Source: Myxococcales bacterium
GTDB lineage: Bacteria > Myxococcota_A > Polyangia > Haliangiales > Haliangiaceae
Reading direction: 5' to 3'
Length of the DNA: 64,000 nt
Assembly (NCBI GenBank): GCA_947483555.1
Contig: CANKMW010000013.1
Span: 1 to 64,000 of the forward strand
Made by a program: the position numbers and the translations under genes. This document shows positions 9,281-19,000 of the stretch, piece after piece (within the stretch, counting starts at the first letter, position 1; the number at the start of each line of letters is the position of its first letter). The notes beneath the pieces were generated by a model. The model saw only the letters and a program-made list of their open reading frames with translations, was not told the DNA's origin and ran no database searches.

Positions 9281-10249
9281 ATGCACAAGATCCTACGTCC
9301 GATGTTCCTGGCCGGCCTCGTGGTCGCCGCCGCGTGTAACGGAGATGGCGGCGGCGGTGGCGGTGACGACGACGATGGCGTCGACGTCGATGCCGGTTCC
9401 AATCCTCCGGTGGAGGGCTTCCGCATCCAGACCCCGCCGATCACGATCGCGGCCGGGCAGGAGGTCACGTACTGCTATTACACGACGCTCAACATCCCGC
9501 GCGTCATGGGCGTGAAGCGGTGGTCGTCGACGATGACGCAGGGCAGCCACCACCTGATCGTGTTCTTCCAGGACCACAGCCAGCCCGACGGCACCATCGA
9601 TCAGAGCTGCGGCGGCGTCGGCGGCAGCATCACGAACCTGCCGGTATGGACCTACTCGGCGCAGACCCCGATCCAGGAGTCCATGATGCCGGCCGGGATC
9701 GGCATGCAGGTGAACCAGGGCCAGAAGGCCTACGTGCAGATGCACTACTTCAACGCCAGCGACGCGCCGATCGAGGCCAGCGCGACGATCGACGCCGAGG
9801 CCTATGCCGCGGGCGAGGCCTTCACGCCGGCGGCGGCCTTCGTCACCTACAACACCAACATCAACATTCCTGCCGGCTCGACCGGGATGGCGACCGGCAC
9901 CTGCAGCGTCCCGGCGGGGACCAAGTTCTTCACCCTCGGGACCCACGCCCACAAGCGCGCGACCCTCACCCGGGTCTCCGACGGCACCACGATGGTCTTC
10001 GAGTCGATGAACTGGGAGCACCCCGGCGCGCGGCTGTGGGACGCGAACCCGTTCTTCTCGTTCGCGTCGAACCAGTTGACCTACCGCTGCGAGTACGACA
10101 ACCGGACCGGCCCGACCTCGGGCATGCCGGTGCGCGAGGGCGACAGCGCCGCGACCGACGAGATGTGCATGGCGGTCGGGTACTACTTCATCGACGGAGC
10201 GACCAGCGCTCGCTCGCGCTTCTGCGTCAACAGCTTGCTGGTTCCGTGA
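9281..10249 (+). CDS. Copper type II ascorbate-dependent monooxygenase-like lipoprotein
   Basis: 322 aa. A lipoprotein signal with Cys19 is followed by a Gly/Asp-rich tether (GDGGGGGGDDDDG). The rest resembles the two-domain catalytic core of peptidylglycine and dopamine beta-monooxygenases. Visible candidate copper ligands are His90-His91 (GSHHLIVF) and His155 (VQMHYFN) for the first site, and His222 and His224 (GTHAHK) with a Met in DEMCMAVGYY (residue 295 or 297) for the second. This is the complete His3 plus His2-Met set in order. Cys residues (YCYY, SCGG, GTCS, YRCEY, EMC, RFC) fit disulfides. The enzyme would act at the cell surface or in the periplasm. The substrate is unknown. Monooxygenase assignment is by motif only. 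Confidence 0.8.
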   Translation: MHKILRPMFLAGLVVAAACNGDGGGGGGDDDDGVDVDAGSNPPVEGFRIQTPPITIAAGQEVTYCYYTTLNIPRVMGVKRWSSTMTQGSHHLIVFFQDHSQPDGTIDQSCGGVGGSITNLPVWTYSAQTPIQESMMPAGIGMQVNQGQKAYVQMHYFNASDAPIEASATIDAEAYAAGEAFTPAAAFVTYNTNINIPAGSTGMATGTCSVPAGTKFFTLGTHAHKRATLTRVSDGTTMVFESMNWEHPGARLWDANPFFSFASNQLTYRCEYDNRTGPTSGMPVREGDSAATDEMCMAVGYYFIDGATSARSRFCVNSLLVP

Positions 10250-10255
10250 TCGCGG

Positions 10256-10261
10256 TACGCT
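10256..10261 (+). promoter_or_regulatory. Putative -10 hexamer TACGCT
   Basis: TACGCT ends 7 nt before the GTG start at 10269. Confidence 0.35.
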
Positions 10262-10268
10262 GCGCCGG

Positions 10269-10970
10269 GTGATCGCACCCCGGCTGCAGCGGCTCCGGCG
10301 AGCCCACGACACGCTGTGGCGCGTGCTCGCCGGCCGCGACAGCGCCACCCGCGCCGGGCTGCCGTTCGACGAGGCGCTGGCGCCGGTGCCGGTGCTGGCG
10401 CTCGCCGTGCTCGCCCTCAACGACCGCGTCCTCAAGGCCGAGGTCCCGAGCTGGGTGACCGGCAAGCTGTCGGACGTCGCCGGCCTGGCGGTGGCGCCGC
10501 TGGTGCTGACGGCGGCGCTCGACACGCTGGCCTACGGGGCGGCGCGGCTGGGCGCGCCGCTCGACTGGACGTTGCGGCGCTGGAAGCTGGCCGCCTCGAT
10601 CGCGGCGACCGGCGCGGTGTTCGCGGCCGTGAAGCTGTCGCCGGCGGCGGCCGACGCCCTTGCCGGTCTGCTGGCGCGCGTGTTCGGTCAGTCGCGGATC
10701 ATGGCCGATCCGACCGACCTGTTGACGCTGCCCGCGCTCGCGGTCGCGTGGTGGCACGGGCGGCGCACGCTGGCGCACGTCCCGTACGGCCGGGTGGCGT
10801 GGGCCGCACGCCGGAAGCTGCGCACGTCGTTCGCCGACGCCACCGCCGCCGGGGCGAACCCGCGGCGGGTCGCCGACCTCGAATGTGTGGTGGTCGAATG
10901 GGCCAACGGCGGCCCGGCGGCAGCGGTCGACGAGGCGCTTGCCGCGCTGCGCCAGGAGCCGGCGCATTGA
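10269..10970 (+). CDS. Membrane protein of unknown function
   Basis: 233 aa from a GTG start. Hydrophobic segments lie at about residues 38-50, 70-90, 108-125 and 150-165. A short conserved-looking stretch LNDRVLKAEVPSWVTGKLSDVAGL separates the first two; I have seen similar GKLSD(F/V)AGL phrases in uncharacterised bacterial membrane proteins but cannot name a family. The C-terminal 65 residues are soluble and basic (RVAWAARRKLRTSF), ending in an acidic helix. It follows the monooxygenase-like gene by 19 bp and precedes a secreted LamG protein. Role unknown. Confidence 0.7.
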   Translation: MIAPRLQRLRRAHDTLWRVLAGRDSATRAGLPFDEALAPVPVLALAVLALNDRVLKAEVPSWVTGKLSDVAGLAVAPLVLTAALDTLAYGAARLGAPLDWTLRRWKLAASIAATGAVFAAVKLSPAAADALAGLLARVFGQSRIMADPTDLLTLPALAVAWWHGRRTLAHVPYGRVAWAARRKLRTSFADATAAGANPRRVADLECVVVEWANGGPAAAVDEALAALRQEPAH

Positions 10971-11018
10971 GGTAGGAGGCCGGCCGACGATTACCCGCCC
11001 GCGACCTGGGCGCGAGGA

Positions 11019-11024
11019 TAGAGT
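11019..11024 (+). promoter_or_regulatory. Putative -10 hexamer TAGAGT
   Basis: TAGAGT ends 7 nt before the ATG at 11032. Confidence 0.4.
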
Positions 11025-11031
11025 CCGCACC

Positions 11032-13017
11032 ATGCGCGCCCTGCTCGCCGCCATCGTCGCCGCCGTCGTCACCGCCGCGGCGGCCGGGACCGCGACCGCC
11101 GCGACCAGCTCGCCGTCGGTGCCGAGCGTGTTCGGCGGCAACGGCCACAACGCGTCGTTCGATGGCCGGCTGTTCCTGGTCCGCACCGGGCCCGGCTGGC
11201 AGGCCCACATGCTGCGGCCCGAGGCCACGACCTACCGGCAGGACGGACTGCCCGATGCGATGGGCCCGATGTGGAGCGCCGCGCTGACCGTGATCGCCGG
11301 CGAACCCAACGGCGAGAATGCATTGGCGATCTGCGAGCCCGATCCGGCGCGGGCGCCGTACGCGTGCGACGCCAGCGGTAACGTCGGCGGTCCGTTCGCC
11401 TGTTACGACGTCTGGGTCTTCGACTCCGACGCCACCCGGTCGGTGGCGATGGGTGGCCAGGAGTTCCGCCGCCGGCGCCTCAACCTGAGGGTCGCCGATC
11501 CGGGCACCGCGACGGCGCGGCCGGTGGCGTTCACGTGGGGCGCGATCGAGGCGATCACGATGTCCGCCGGCGGCCGCATCCGCGGCATCGAGCCGACCTT
11601 TACCCGCGACGGCCGGTTGATGGTGTGGAACGGCTCGCTCGGCAACAGCGACCAGGACGGCCAGATGATGTACGCGGTGGCGCCCTCGGCGTGCGCCGCG
11701 GCCGGCTGGTCGGCGCCGCGCTCGCTGTCGCACATGGTCAATGACGCCGCGGTCAACACCAGGTACCGGCTGGCGGCGCGGCAGCTGCGCGCCGCCGACG
11801 GCACGCCGTTCGTCGACGGTGCTGCGGTCTACGGCGCCTATCCATGGCTGCTGCCTGACGGCGACGCGGTCATGTTCTCGGCGGCGCTGATGCCGTGTCG
11901 AGCGACCGACGATCCGCTCGGCTGCGGACCGCGCCGCAACGCGACCTCGATGATCGGCTATCCGACCAACTGGGGGCTGGCCCACATCGACGGCGGCGTG
12001 AACCCGTCGACCACCGACACCGTCCGCCTGTTCTTTTCATCGCCGGGTGCGACCACGTTCTCGCAGCTGCCGGTGACGCCCGGCGTCGATGTGTGGCCGT
12101 TCTTCGGCACCAACACGTCCAACTACGTCGAGGTGTCGTTCGACGACGGCCTCGACGGCCAGTACGCCGGGCTGTGGCATCTCAACGAATCGGTGACCGC
12201 GGCCGGCGATCTCGACGTGACCCGGAGCCCCGACGTGTCGGGGTACTTCAACACCGCCCAGGTGCGTGGCGCGGTGACCTTTCCGGGCCCCAACAACGGC
12301 GTGCTCGGCAAGGCGGCGGTGTTCGGCGGCGGCTGGCTCGAGGTCGCTCACGCCGCCAGCCTCGAGCCGGTGAACGGCATCACGATGGAGCTGACCATCC
12401 GGCCAGCCGGCGACCCCGACTGCGATGGCCAGAACAACTACCGCACGCTGGTCCGCAAGGGCGACGCCTACAGCCTGGTGTTCGAAGAGACTCGCGGCGT
12501 GCGGGCCCGCGTCCGCGTCGCCGGCGGCGCGATCCGCGAGCTGTACTCGGGCGCGGTGATCACCGCCGACGGCGCGACCTGGACCAAGGTCACCGCCGAG
12601 TACGACGGCGCGACCGGCGTGATGCAGATCCGCTTCGCCGATCAGATCGTGGCCGAGCAGACCTTCCCCGCGGCGCAGCTCGCCGGAACCGGCGCGCCCT
12701 TGACGATCGGCGGGGTCGGAACCAGCCCGGCGTGTCCGCAGGGCGGCAATTTCGCCGGCACGATCGACGAGGCCTCGGTGTCACGCATCGCGCGTCACCT
12801 GGGCGCGCCCGAGATGTTCGACGCCGGTCTCGGCCCTGATGCGGCCGGCGGTGGCGACGCCGGCGCCGACGCCAGCACTGGCGCGAGCGGCGACGGCGGC
12901 GGTTGCTGCCGCGCTGGCCGCGACGCGGACGGCGGTGAGCCGGTGCTGGTGCTGGTGGTCGCCGGCGGGCTGTACCGCCGCCGCCGGCGCGCACCGGGTG
13001 GCGAGCCGCGGCGGTGA
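11032..13017 (+). CDS. Secreted LamG-like protein with MYXO-CTERM-type sorting tail
   Basis: 661 aa. A cleavable signal peptide (residues 1-24, ending ATAA) is chosen as the start over an in-frame upstream reading from 10885 that lacks a signal. Residues 25-360 form an unrecognised extracellular region with repeated Trp/Tyr/Gly motifs (FTRDGRLMVWNGS, GAYPWLLPDGDAVMFS) that look like beta-propeller strands. About residues 380-590 form a concanavalin A/LamG-type domain (GLWHLNES, KAAVFGGGWLEVAHAASLEP, GTIDEASVSRIAR). The C-terminus has an Asp/Gly/Ala-rich linker, a Gly-Cys-Cys motif, a hydrophobic helix (VLVLVVAGGLY) and RRRRR. That is the layout of the MYXO-CTERM surface-sorting signal. Its stop overlaps the next start (GTGA), so a partner role with the downstream lipoprotein is likely. 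Confidence 0.82.
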   Translation: MRALLAAIVAAVVTAAAAGTATAATSSPSVPSVFGGNGHNASFDGRLFLVRTGPGWQAHMLRPEATTYRQDGLPDAMGPMWSAALTVIAGEPNGENALAICEPDPARAPYACDASGNVGGPFACYDVWVFDSDATRSVAMGGQEFRRRRLNLRVADPGTATARPVAFTWGAIEAITMSAGGRIRGIEPTFTRDGRLMVWNGSLGNSDQDGQMMYAVAPSACAAAGWSAPRSLSHMVNDAAVNTRYRLAARQLRAADGTPFVDGAAVYGAYPWLLPDGDAVMFSAALMPCRATDDPLGCGPRRNATSMIGYPTNWGLAHIDGGVNPSTTDTVRLFFSSPGATTFSQLPVTPGVDVWPFFGTNTSNYVEVSFDDGLDGQYAGLWHLNESVTAAGDLDVTRSPDVSGYFNTAQVRGAVTFPGPNNGVLGKAAVFGGGWLEVAHAASLEPVNGITMELTIRPAGDPDCDGQNNYRTLVRKGDAYSLVFEETRGVRARVRVAGGAIRELYSGAVITADGATWTKVTAEYDGATGVMQIRFADQIVAEQTFPAAQLAGTGAPLTIGGVGTSPACPQGGNFAGTIDEASVSRIARHLGAPEMFDAGLGPDAAGGGDAGADASTGASGDGGGCCRAGRDADGGEPVLVLVVAGGLYRRRRRAPGGEPRR

Positions 13018-14405
13018 GGCTCGCGACCACGGTCCTGGCCGCGGCGTCGACGGCCGCGGCCTGCGGCGCTCCCGACGACGACCCGATCGTCATCGATCTG
13101 GCCGCGGCGCTCGACGGCGCCCGTGCCGGCACCGTGACCCGGCGCTTCGCGGTCACCGACACCCGCGTGGTGACGATCGTGGCCGGCGACGCGCCAGTGG
13201 TCGTCGAGGCGTGGGTCGCCGGTGCCGAGATCAGCGGCGCGCCCGCCGCCCAGCTCGGTGCCGGGGCCGCCCCGGCGTGGCTGGCACCGCGCCCCGTGAC
13301 CGGCGACGTCGAGCTGTCGATCGCCGGCGTCGGCGACGTCGAGCTGACGGCGTGGGGCCGCGGCGCGCCGCCGCCGGCGACGTCGCGCGACCGCGCGCTG
13401 GCCTGGTTCGATGCCAGCGTGCTCGACGATCCGGGTGCGGTCTCGTTCGCCGCGGTGATGGCCGCGATCGCCGAGGACGGCCACGGCGGCGCCTTGCTCG
13501 ATCGCTGGTTCCGGGCCTTCGCCGCCGGTCCGGGCGCCGGGCGCGCCACGTTCGCCCAGTTCGTCGATGACGTGGCGGTGGCCCAGGGCGCCGACCCGTC
13601 AACCTGGGACCTGGCCGCCCTGCCGTTTCGCGTCACCGGCGTCCACCTTCGCCATGACCTCGGCCGCGGCGCCGATTGCGGCGAGCTGCGGGTGTCGATC
13701 GCGTCGACCCACCCGACGTTCGCGCCAGTCCACCTCATCTTCCTGTTCCGCCAGCCCGCCGCCGACGACGACGCCACCCCTGACGGCTTCGTCCACTGCC
13801 GCGGCGCCGCCCGCCGCTGGGCGCGGCTCGGCGAGCTCGACGAGGCCGCGTGGCGTGCCGAAGCCCGCGTCATCCTCGCCGACGGCGTCACCGGCGCGCG
13901 CTTCGCGCTCGCCGAGTCGGTCGAGCTCAGCCTGTCGCCGTGGCAGTGGCGGCAGTGGGTGCCCGACGGTGCTGGCGGGCTCGCCAATCCGCCGCTGTTC
14001 CAGACCGTCGACGTCGGCCGCGTCAACGCCCCCGGCCCGACCCGCGACGCCTTCCTGGCCGAGATCGCTGCCACGCCAGCCTTGGTCGCCATGCAGGCCT
14101 GGCCGGTCCCGGTCCGGTTCCGCGCCGCGATGGCCGAGGTCCAGCCCAACGTCAAGGCCGCGCTGGTCGACCTGTCGCCGCTCACCGCTGTGGTCAGCGC
14201 GTATCCCGACCTGCCGCGCACGATCGGCATGATCGGTTGCCCGCGCTGCCACACCGACAGCGCCGACTTCGTCCACACCGGCGTCGACCGCCGCCCCGGG
14301 CCGTTCTACGACCGCGAGCTCGACGCCCGCGCCACTCGCCTCGACGCGCTCAACGCTGGCGACTGGCCGGCCTCGCCGCCGTTCGGGCCGCTGCAGTCGC
14401 GGTAG
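13014..14405 (+). CDS. Lipoprotein with a single CxxCH motif
   Basis: 463 aa from the GTG overlapping the upstream stop. The lipoprotein signal has Cys near residue 17 (STAAACGAPDDD). Residues 20-110 look like beta-strands with acidic loops. The middle (about 130-330) has no family I recognise but contains Trp-rich stretches (SPWQWRQWVPDG). Near the C-terminus IGCPRCHTDSADFVHT contains a CPRCH motif, the sequence to which c-type haem is attached, and VHT may offer a distal ligand region. One haem site in an otherwise unknown exported protein suggests an electron-transfer or haem-dependent surface protein. It is coupled to the LamG/MYXO-CTERM gene. Haem binding is inference from the motif. Confidence 0.75.
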   Translation: MRLATTVLAAASTAAACGAPDDDPIVIDLAAALDGARAGTVTRRFAVTDTRVVTIVAGDAPVVVEAWVAGAEISGAPAAQLGAGAAPAWLAPRPVTGDVELSIAGVGDVELTAWGRGAPPPATSRDRALAWFDASVLDDPGAVSFAAVMAAIAEDGHGGALLDRWFRAFAAGPGAGRATFAQFVDDVAVAQGADPSTWDLAALPFRVTGVHLRHDLGRGADCGELRVSIASTHPTFAPVHLIFLFRQPAADDDATPDGFVHCRGAARRWARLGELDEAAWRAEARVILADGVTGARFALAESVELSLSPWQWRQWVPDGAGGLANPPLFQTVDVGRVNAPGPTRDAFLAEIAATPALVAMQAWPVPVRFRAAMAEVQPNVKAALVDLSPLTAVVSAYPDLPRTIGMIGCPRCHTDSADFVHTGVDRRPGPFYDRELDARATRLDALNAGDWPASPPFGPLQSR

Positions 14406-14408
14406 GCT
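14403..14408 (+). promoter_or_regulatory. Putative -10 hexamer TAGGCT
   Basis: TAGGCT overlaps the upstream TAG stop and ends 11 nt before the ATG at 14420. Confidence 0.35.
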
Positions 14409-14419
14409 CGAGGCGCCCC

Positions 14420-16027
14420 ATGCCGGACCAACAGCCCCACGCCGACCGCGATCGTGTGCCCGCGGCCTTGCTCGCGATCCTCGACGACGAAGGCCTGGAT
14501 CCGCGCTTCTCCGCCGAGGTCGAGGCCGAGGCCGAGGCGCTGGTCGCCGATCCCGGTCTCGACGATCCCGCGCTCGCCGACGAGGACGGCGTCCCCTACG
14601 TCACCGTCGACGGCGAGGGCACCCGCGATCTCGACCAGGCGCTGCACCTCGAGCGCGACGGCTCCGGCTATCGGATCCGCTACGCCATCGCCGACGCCGC
14701 CCACTACGTGCGCCCCGGCACGGCGCTGTTCGCCGAGGCGCTGCGCCGCGGCACCAGCTTCTACCTGCCGGGGCTGTCGGTGCCGATGCTGCCGCGCCGA
14801 CTGTCGGAGGGCGCGGTCTCGCTCAACGCCGGCGTCCCCCGCCGCGCGCTGGTGTTCGACATGCGGGTCGACGCCGACGGCCAGTGTCTCGGCACCACGC
14901 TGCGGCGAGCGTGCATCCGCAGCCGCGCCAAGCTGACCTTCGAACAGGTCCAGGCCCTGCTCGACGATCCGGTGTCGTCGCCGCTGGCCCGCGCCGAGTT
15001 CGCGTCGAGCCTGGCGCTACTGCCGACGGTCGGCACGCTGCGCCAGCTCGAGGCGGCCGCCCGCCAGGTGATCCGCTTCCACCGCCAGGAGGTCCAGGTC
15101 GGGCTCGAGAACGGCGCGTTCACGGTGCTGGCCCGCGTCCGCCACGCCGTCGAGCGTCACAACGAGCAGCTGTCCCTGCTCTGCAACGCCGAGGGTGGGC
15201 GGCTGCTGTGCGCCGCGGTCGGCGACGACACCTCGCGCGCCGCGCAGGCGATCTACCGCGTCCACCCGGCGCCGTCGCCCGAGCGCCTGCTCGAGCTCGA
15301 GCAACAGGTCGGCGAGATCGTGCGCCTGCATGATCTCGATCCCGCCCACTGGTCGTGGCAGCCGCAGGCCCCGCTCTCCGCATGGGTCGACGCCCTGCCG
15401 GCGCTGGCCACCGACGAGCACCTGGTCCGGATCGCCCGGGCCATCGAACGCCAGGCGGTGATGGTGAACGTGCGCTCGGTGTTCAGCGCCGAGCCGGGCC
15501 AGCACTTCGGCGTCGGCGCCCAACCCTACGCGCGGTTCTCGGCGCCGATGCGTGAGGTGGTCGGCGTGTTCGTGCACAAGGAGGCGGTCGAGTTACTCGG
15601 CCTCACGCCCCGCCGGCCGGCCGCGGACGACGCCGCGCTCCGCGACCAGGTCGTGGCCGCGGCCAACACCGCCCGCGAGCGCCAGCGCCGGCTGATCGAC
15701 CTCACCAACCGCCGGGTGCTCGATCAGTTCTTCGCCGCCGACCTGGCGCTGCCGCGCGATCGCCGGCCGCTCCGCGCCGGGACCATCATGGGCATCACCA
15801 GCTCCAAGATCCACGTCACGCTCGACGCGCCACCCATCGACGTCAAGCTCTACGTCGCCGACGCCGGGCGCGCGCTGGGCGGCGTGTGGCTGAAGCTGTC
15901 GCCCGGCCGGGCCGCGCTGCTCGACGAACACGACCAGGCCCTGTTCACGGTCGGCGATCCCATCGAGCTCCGCCTGGTCCGGCGTGACGAGCCGCGCGAC
16001 CGCTGGGTGTTCGAGTCGCTGCCGTGA
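14420..16027 (+). CDS. RNB-domain (RNase II/R-like) protein with altered active site
   Basis: 535 aa. The RNB catalytic domain occupies about residues 50-390: VTVDGEGTRDLDQALHLE, then RYAIADAAHYVRPGTALFAEALRRGTSFYLPG, MLPRRLSEGAVSLNAG, ACIRSRAKLTFEQVQ and FGVGAQPYARFSAPMREVVG. Family members degrade RNA 3' to 5' with two Mg2+ held by four Asp. Aligned by spacing to E. coli RNase II (D201, D207, D209, D210), this protein has Asp64, Asp70 and Asp72 but Gln73 in the last place. N-terminal cold-shock domains are absent, and the C-terminus (about 110 residues, IMGITSSKIHVTLDAPPIDVKLYV) may be a short OB/S1-like part. The fold is certain; activity is uncertain. It is convergent with the kinase gene, with 23 bp between. 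Confidence 0.88.
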   Translation: MPDQQPHADRDRVPAALLAILDDEGLDPRFSAEVEAEAEALVADPGLDDPALADEDGVPYVTVDGEGTRDLDQALHLERDGSGYRIRYAIADAAHYVRPGTALFAEALRRGTSFYLPGLSVPMLPRRLSEGAVSLNAGVPRRALVFDMRVDADGQCLGTTLRRACIRSRAKLTFEQVQALLDDPVSSPLARAEFASSLALLPTVGTLRQLEAAARQVIRFHRQEVQVGLENGAFTVLARVRHAVERHNEQLSLLCNAEGGRLLCAAVGDDTSRAAQAIYRVHPAPSPERLLELEQQVGEIVRLHDLDPAHWSWQPQAPLSAWVDALPALATDEHLVRIARAIERQAVMVNVRSVFSAEPGQHFGVGAQPYARFSAPMREVVGVFVHKEAVELLGLTPRRPAADDAALRDQVVAAANTARERQRRLIDLTNRRVLDQFFAADLALPRDRRPLRAGTIMGITSSKIHVTLDAPPIDVKLYVADAGRALGGVWLKLSPGRAALLDEHDQALFTVGDPIELRLVRRDEPRDRWVFESLP

Positions 16028-16050
16028 CGGCCGGGCCGGCGGTCTGACCG

Positions 16051-19000
16051 TCAGGTCGCCGCGACCGGGACGAACAGCGACACCACCCGGGGGGGATCGC
16101 GGACGCCCTCGGCGCGCAGCGCCGCTTCGGCGTCGGTGCGCAGGTCGCGGCCGCGGTCGCCGCCGATCAGCTCGCCCAACCGCCAGCGCGATGACACCGC
16201 GATCAGGGCCATCCCACCGGCATCGAAGCCCTCGATCGCGGTCAGATAGTGGACCCGGGCGCCCTCGAGATCGCCATCGAGCACCGCCAGCTCGGCGGCG
16301 ATCAAGGCCGCCGCCGCCGGGTTTCCGCCCCGACCGACCAGCGTGCGACGGACCCGGTCGGCTCGACGCCGGTAGCTCGCGGCCTGCGGACCGCCGGCGG
16401 CCGCCGCGCCGAGCAAGGCCGCCGCCTCGACGTAGGCCGTGAACACGCGCACCGCGTGAACCCGGAACAGCAACCCGCGCCGCAACGCGGGCGTCTCGCG
16501 CTCGATGATCGCGACCGCCGCCGCCGGATCACCGACGTAGATCGCCACCAGCGCGCGCGCTTGCATGTGCTGCCAGTGCTGCAGCGTGACGCCGCGCCGC
16601 GGCAGGCCCTCGGCGGCCAGCGCCAGCTCGGCGGTGGCGTCGTCGGGACGATCGTCGATCAGGCGCACGACCGGCGTCAGCACGGTGCGCATCTGGATCG
16701 CCGCGTAGAGATCGTTGCGATGGGCGGCCTCGTCGAGCGCACGGCCGAGTCGCTCGCGCAGCGTCACGATGCGCCCCAGGTGCCACAGACAGGTCAAGGA
16801 CACCCGCTGGGCGGTGCCGACCTCCCACGCGGCGCCCACGCACTCGTCGCGCAGCGTGCGCTCGGCAGCGTCGCAGCGGGTCAGCGCCTGGTCCCATTCG
16901 CCGCACAGGAACGCGACCGAGCCGCGCGCCAGCTCGAGATAGGCGCGGACGATCGGCTCGTCGACACGCTCGGCCCAGCTCGCCGCCTCGACCAGCAGCG
17001 CACGAGCTCGGGTCGCCGGCGGCCCGACCACGGCCCCGGCGCCGGCCTCGAACGCCAGCCCGAGCGCGATGCGCCGCGGGTCGCCAGCGTCGAGGGCCAG
17101 CCGCAGATGCCGGGCCTGGAACTCGGCGCCGCGCAGCGGCGACACCATCGACGAACCGACCACCGCCGACCAGCAGCACGCCATGCGGCGCTCGTCGCCG
17201 ACGGTCGGCGTCCGCGTCGCCGGCGGGCGGCGGCGGCGCCACCATAGCCGGGCGCGCTGGCCGAGCAGCGCTGCCACCGGCCAGCGGCGGTCACCGAGCC
17301 CCGGCAACGCGGCGTCGGCGAGGACGCGATCCATCAGTTCGATGCCGTCATCGATGCGTCCCGAGCGCAAGAGCTGCTCGGCGGCGCGCCGACGCAGCTC
17401 GAGCGCGCCGCCGTCACCACCCGCGGCCGCCGCGACCAGGAACGCCGCCGCCGCCTCGGCGCCGCGGCCGCCGGCGGCGCACACCTCGCCGAGCCGTTCG
17501 TGGAGCACGGTGCGGCGCGTGACGGCGGTGGTGCCAGCACCCGCGTCGAGTGCGACCGCACGCCGGTACAGGTTGGCGGCCCGCTCGAAGGCCAGCGCGT
17601 CGGCGGCCTGCCGGGCCGCGGTCTCGACGTACCCGATCGCCCGCCCCGGCTCGCCGGCCGACTCGAGGTGATCGGCGACCAGCTCGGGGCGGGTCGTCGC
17701 CAGCACGTGGCGCTCGAGCCCACCGGCGAGCCGAGCGTGGACCTCGCGCCGGGTCGCCGCCCCGGTCGCCGCGACGACCACGAAGCGGACCCGATCGTGA
17801 TAGGGCTCGACCGCGTCGTCGGGGCCGGCGCCGTGGCTCTTGACCAGGTGGGCCGACCGCAACGCCCCCAGCGCCGCCCACCACGCCGCGCCATCGAGCC
17901 CGGCCGCGTCGGCGAGCAACGCCTGCGGCAGCGGCGCACCGGCGAGCGCGACCAGCGCCAGCAGCCGTGATGGTGCCGGCGCCAGCTCGCGCAGCCGCTC
18001 CGCGATCGCATCCTCGAGGCGCACGCTCGGCACGCTGCGCACGCTGCCGGTGCCGTCCCGTCGCCGCAACGCGGCCAGCTCGGCAAGGTACAGCGGATGA
18101 CCACCGGCCTCGTCGACGATGGCGTCGACGGTGGCAGCGCCGAGCAGCGCCTTGCCCAGTGCGGCGGCGTCGTCACGGACCAGCGGCCCGACCGCCATGA
18201 GCTCCGCAACCGCCGACCAGTCTGGATCGACCTCGGTGCCATCGGGCGCGGTGCTCACCACCAGCAGGCCGCGCGGCACGCGGGCCACGACGTGGGTCAA
18301 CAGCGCCAGGCCGTCGCGGTCGGCCCATTGCACGTCGTCGACGATCAGGAGCAGGGGTTGCAGCCCGGCCAGTCGCGCCAGCATCCCGGCGAAGGCATCG
18401 AACACGCGGGCGCGGCGCTCGACCGGATCGCGGACCAGTGGCGCCGCGCGGCCGACGCGCGCCAGCTCACCGTGCGCAGCCAGCGCCGGCAGCGCCGCCG
18501 GCAGCAGCCCGAGATCCGGCCCGTCGAGCGCGGCGTCGCGGGCGTCGCGATCGGCGCCGAGGTGCGCGGCGAGCGCCGCCGCGACGCCGTGCAACCCCTT
18601 GTACGGGACGGCGACCCGCTCGTAGCAACGGTCGGCGAGGACCAGCGCGCCGCGCCCACGCTGCTGGTCGGCGAACGCGGCCACCAGCGCGGTCTTGCCG
18701 ATCCCCGACGGCCCGCGCACCAGGGCGGCGCGACTCGCCGCGCCCGCCGCCTCGAACCGGCGCGCCAGTTCGGCGCGCTCGGCATCGCGGCCGACGAAGC
18801 GTGGCATCGGCGGTCGCGACGGCGCGGCGACGCCGAGCGTGCGCGCCACCAGCGAGCCGTCGGGGCGGCGGGCGGGATCCGGATCGAGCAGCGCCACCGC
18901 GAGCCGAGCCAGGTCGGCGTGCTCGCCGTCGATCAGCGCCGCCGGCAACGCGGGCGGGGCGCGCCGCTTGGCGGCGGCGATCTCGGTGGCGCTGCCGACG

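Noticed and set aside
16028-16050. Intrinsic terminator between the convergent RNB and kinase genes
   Set aside because: Only GC-rich pairing is possible (GACGG/CCGTC) with no T-run on either side.
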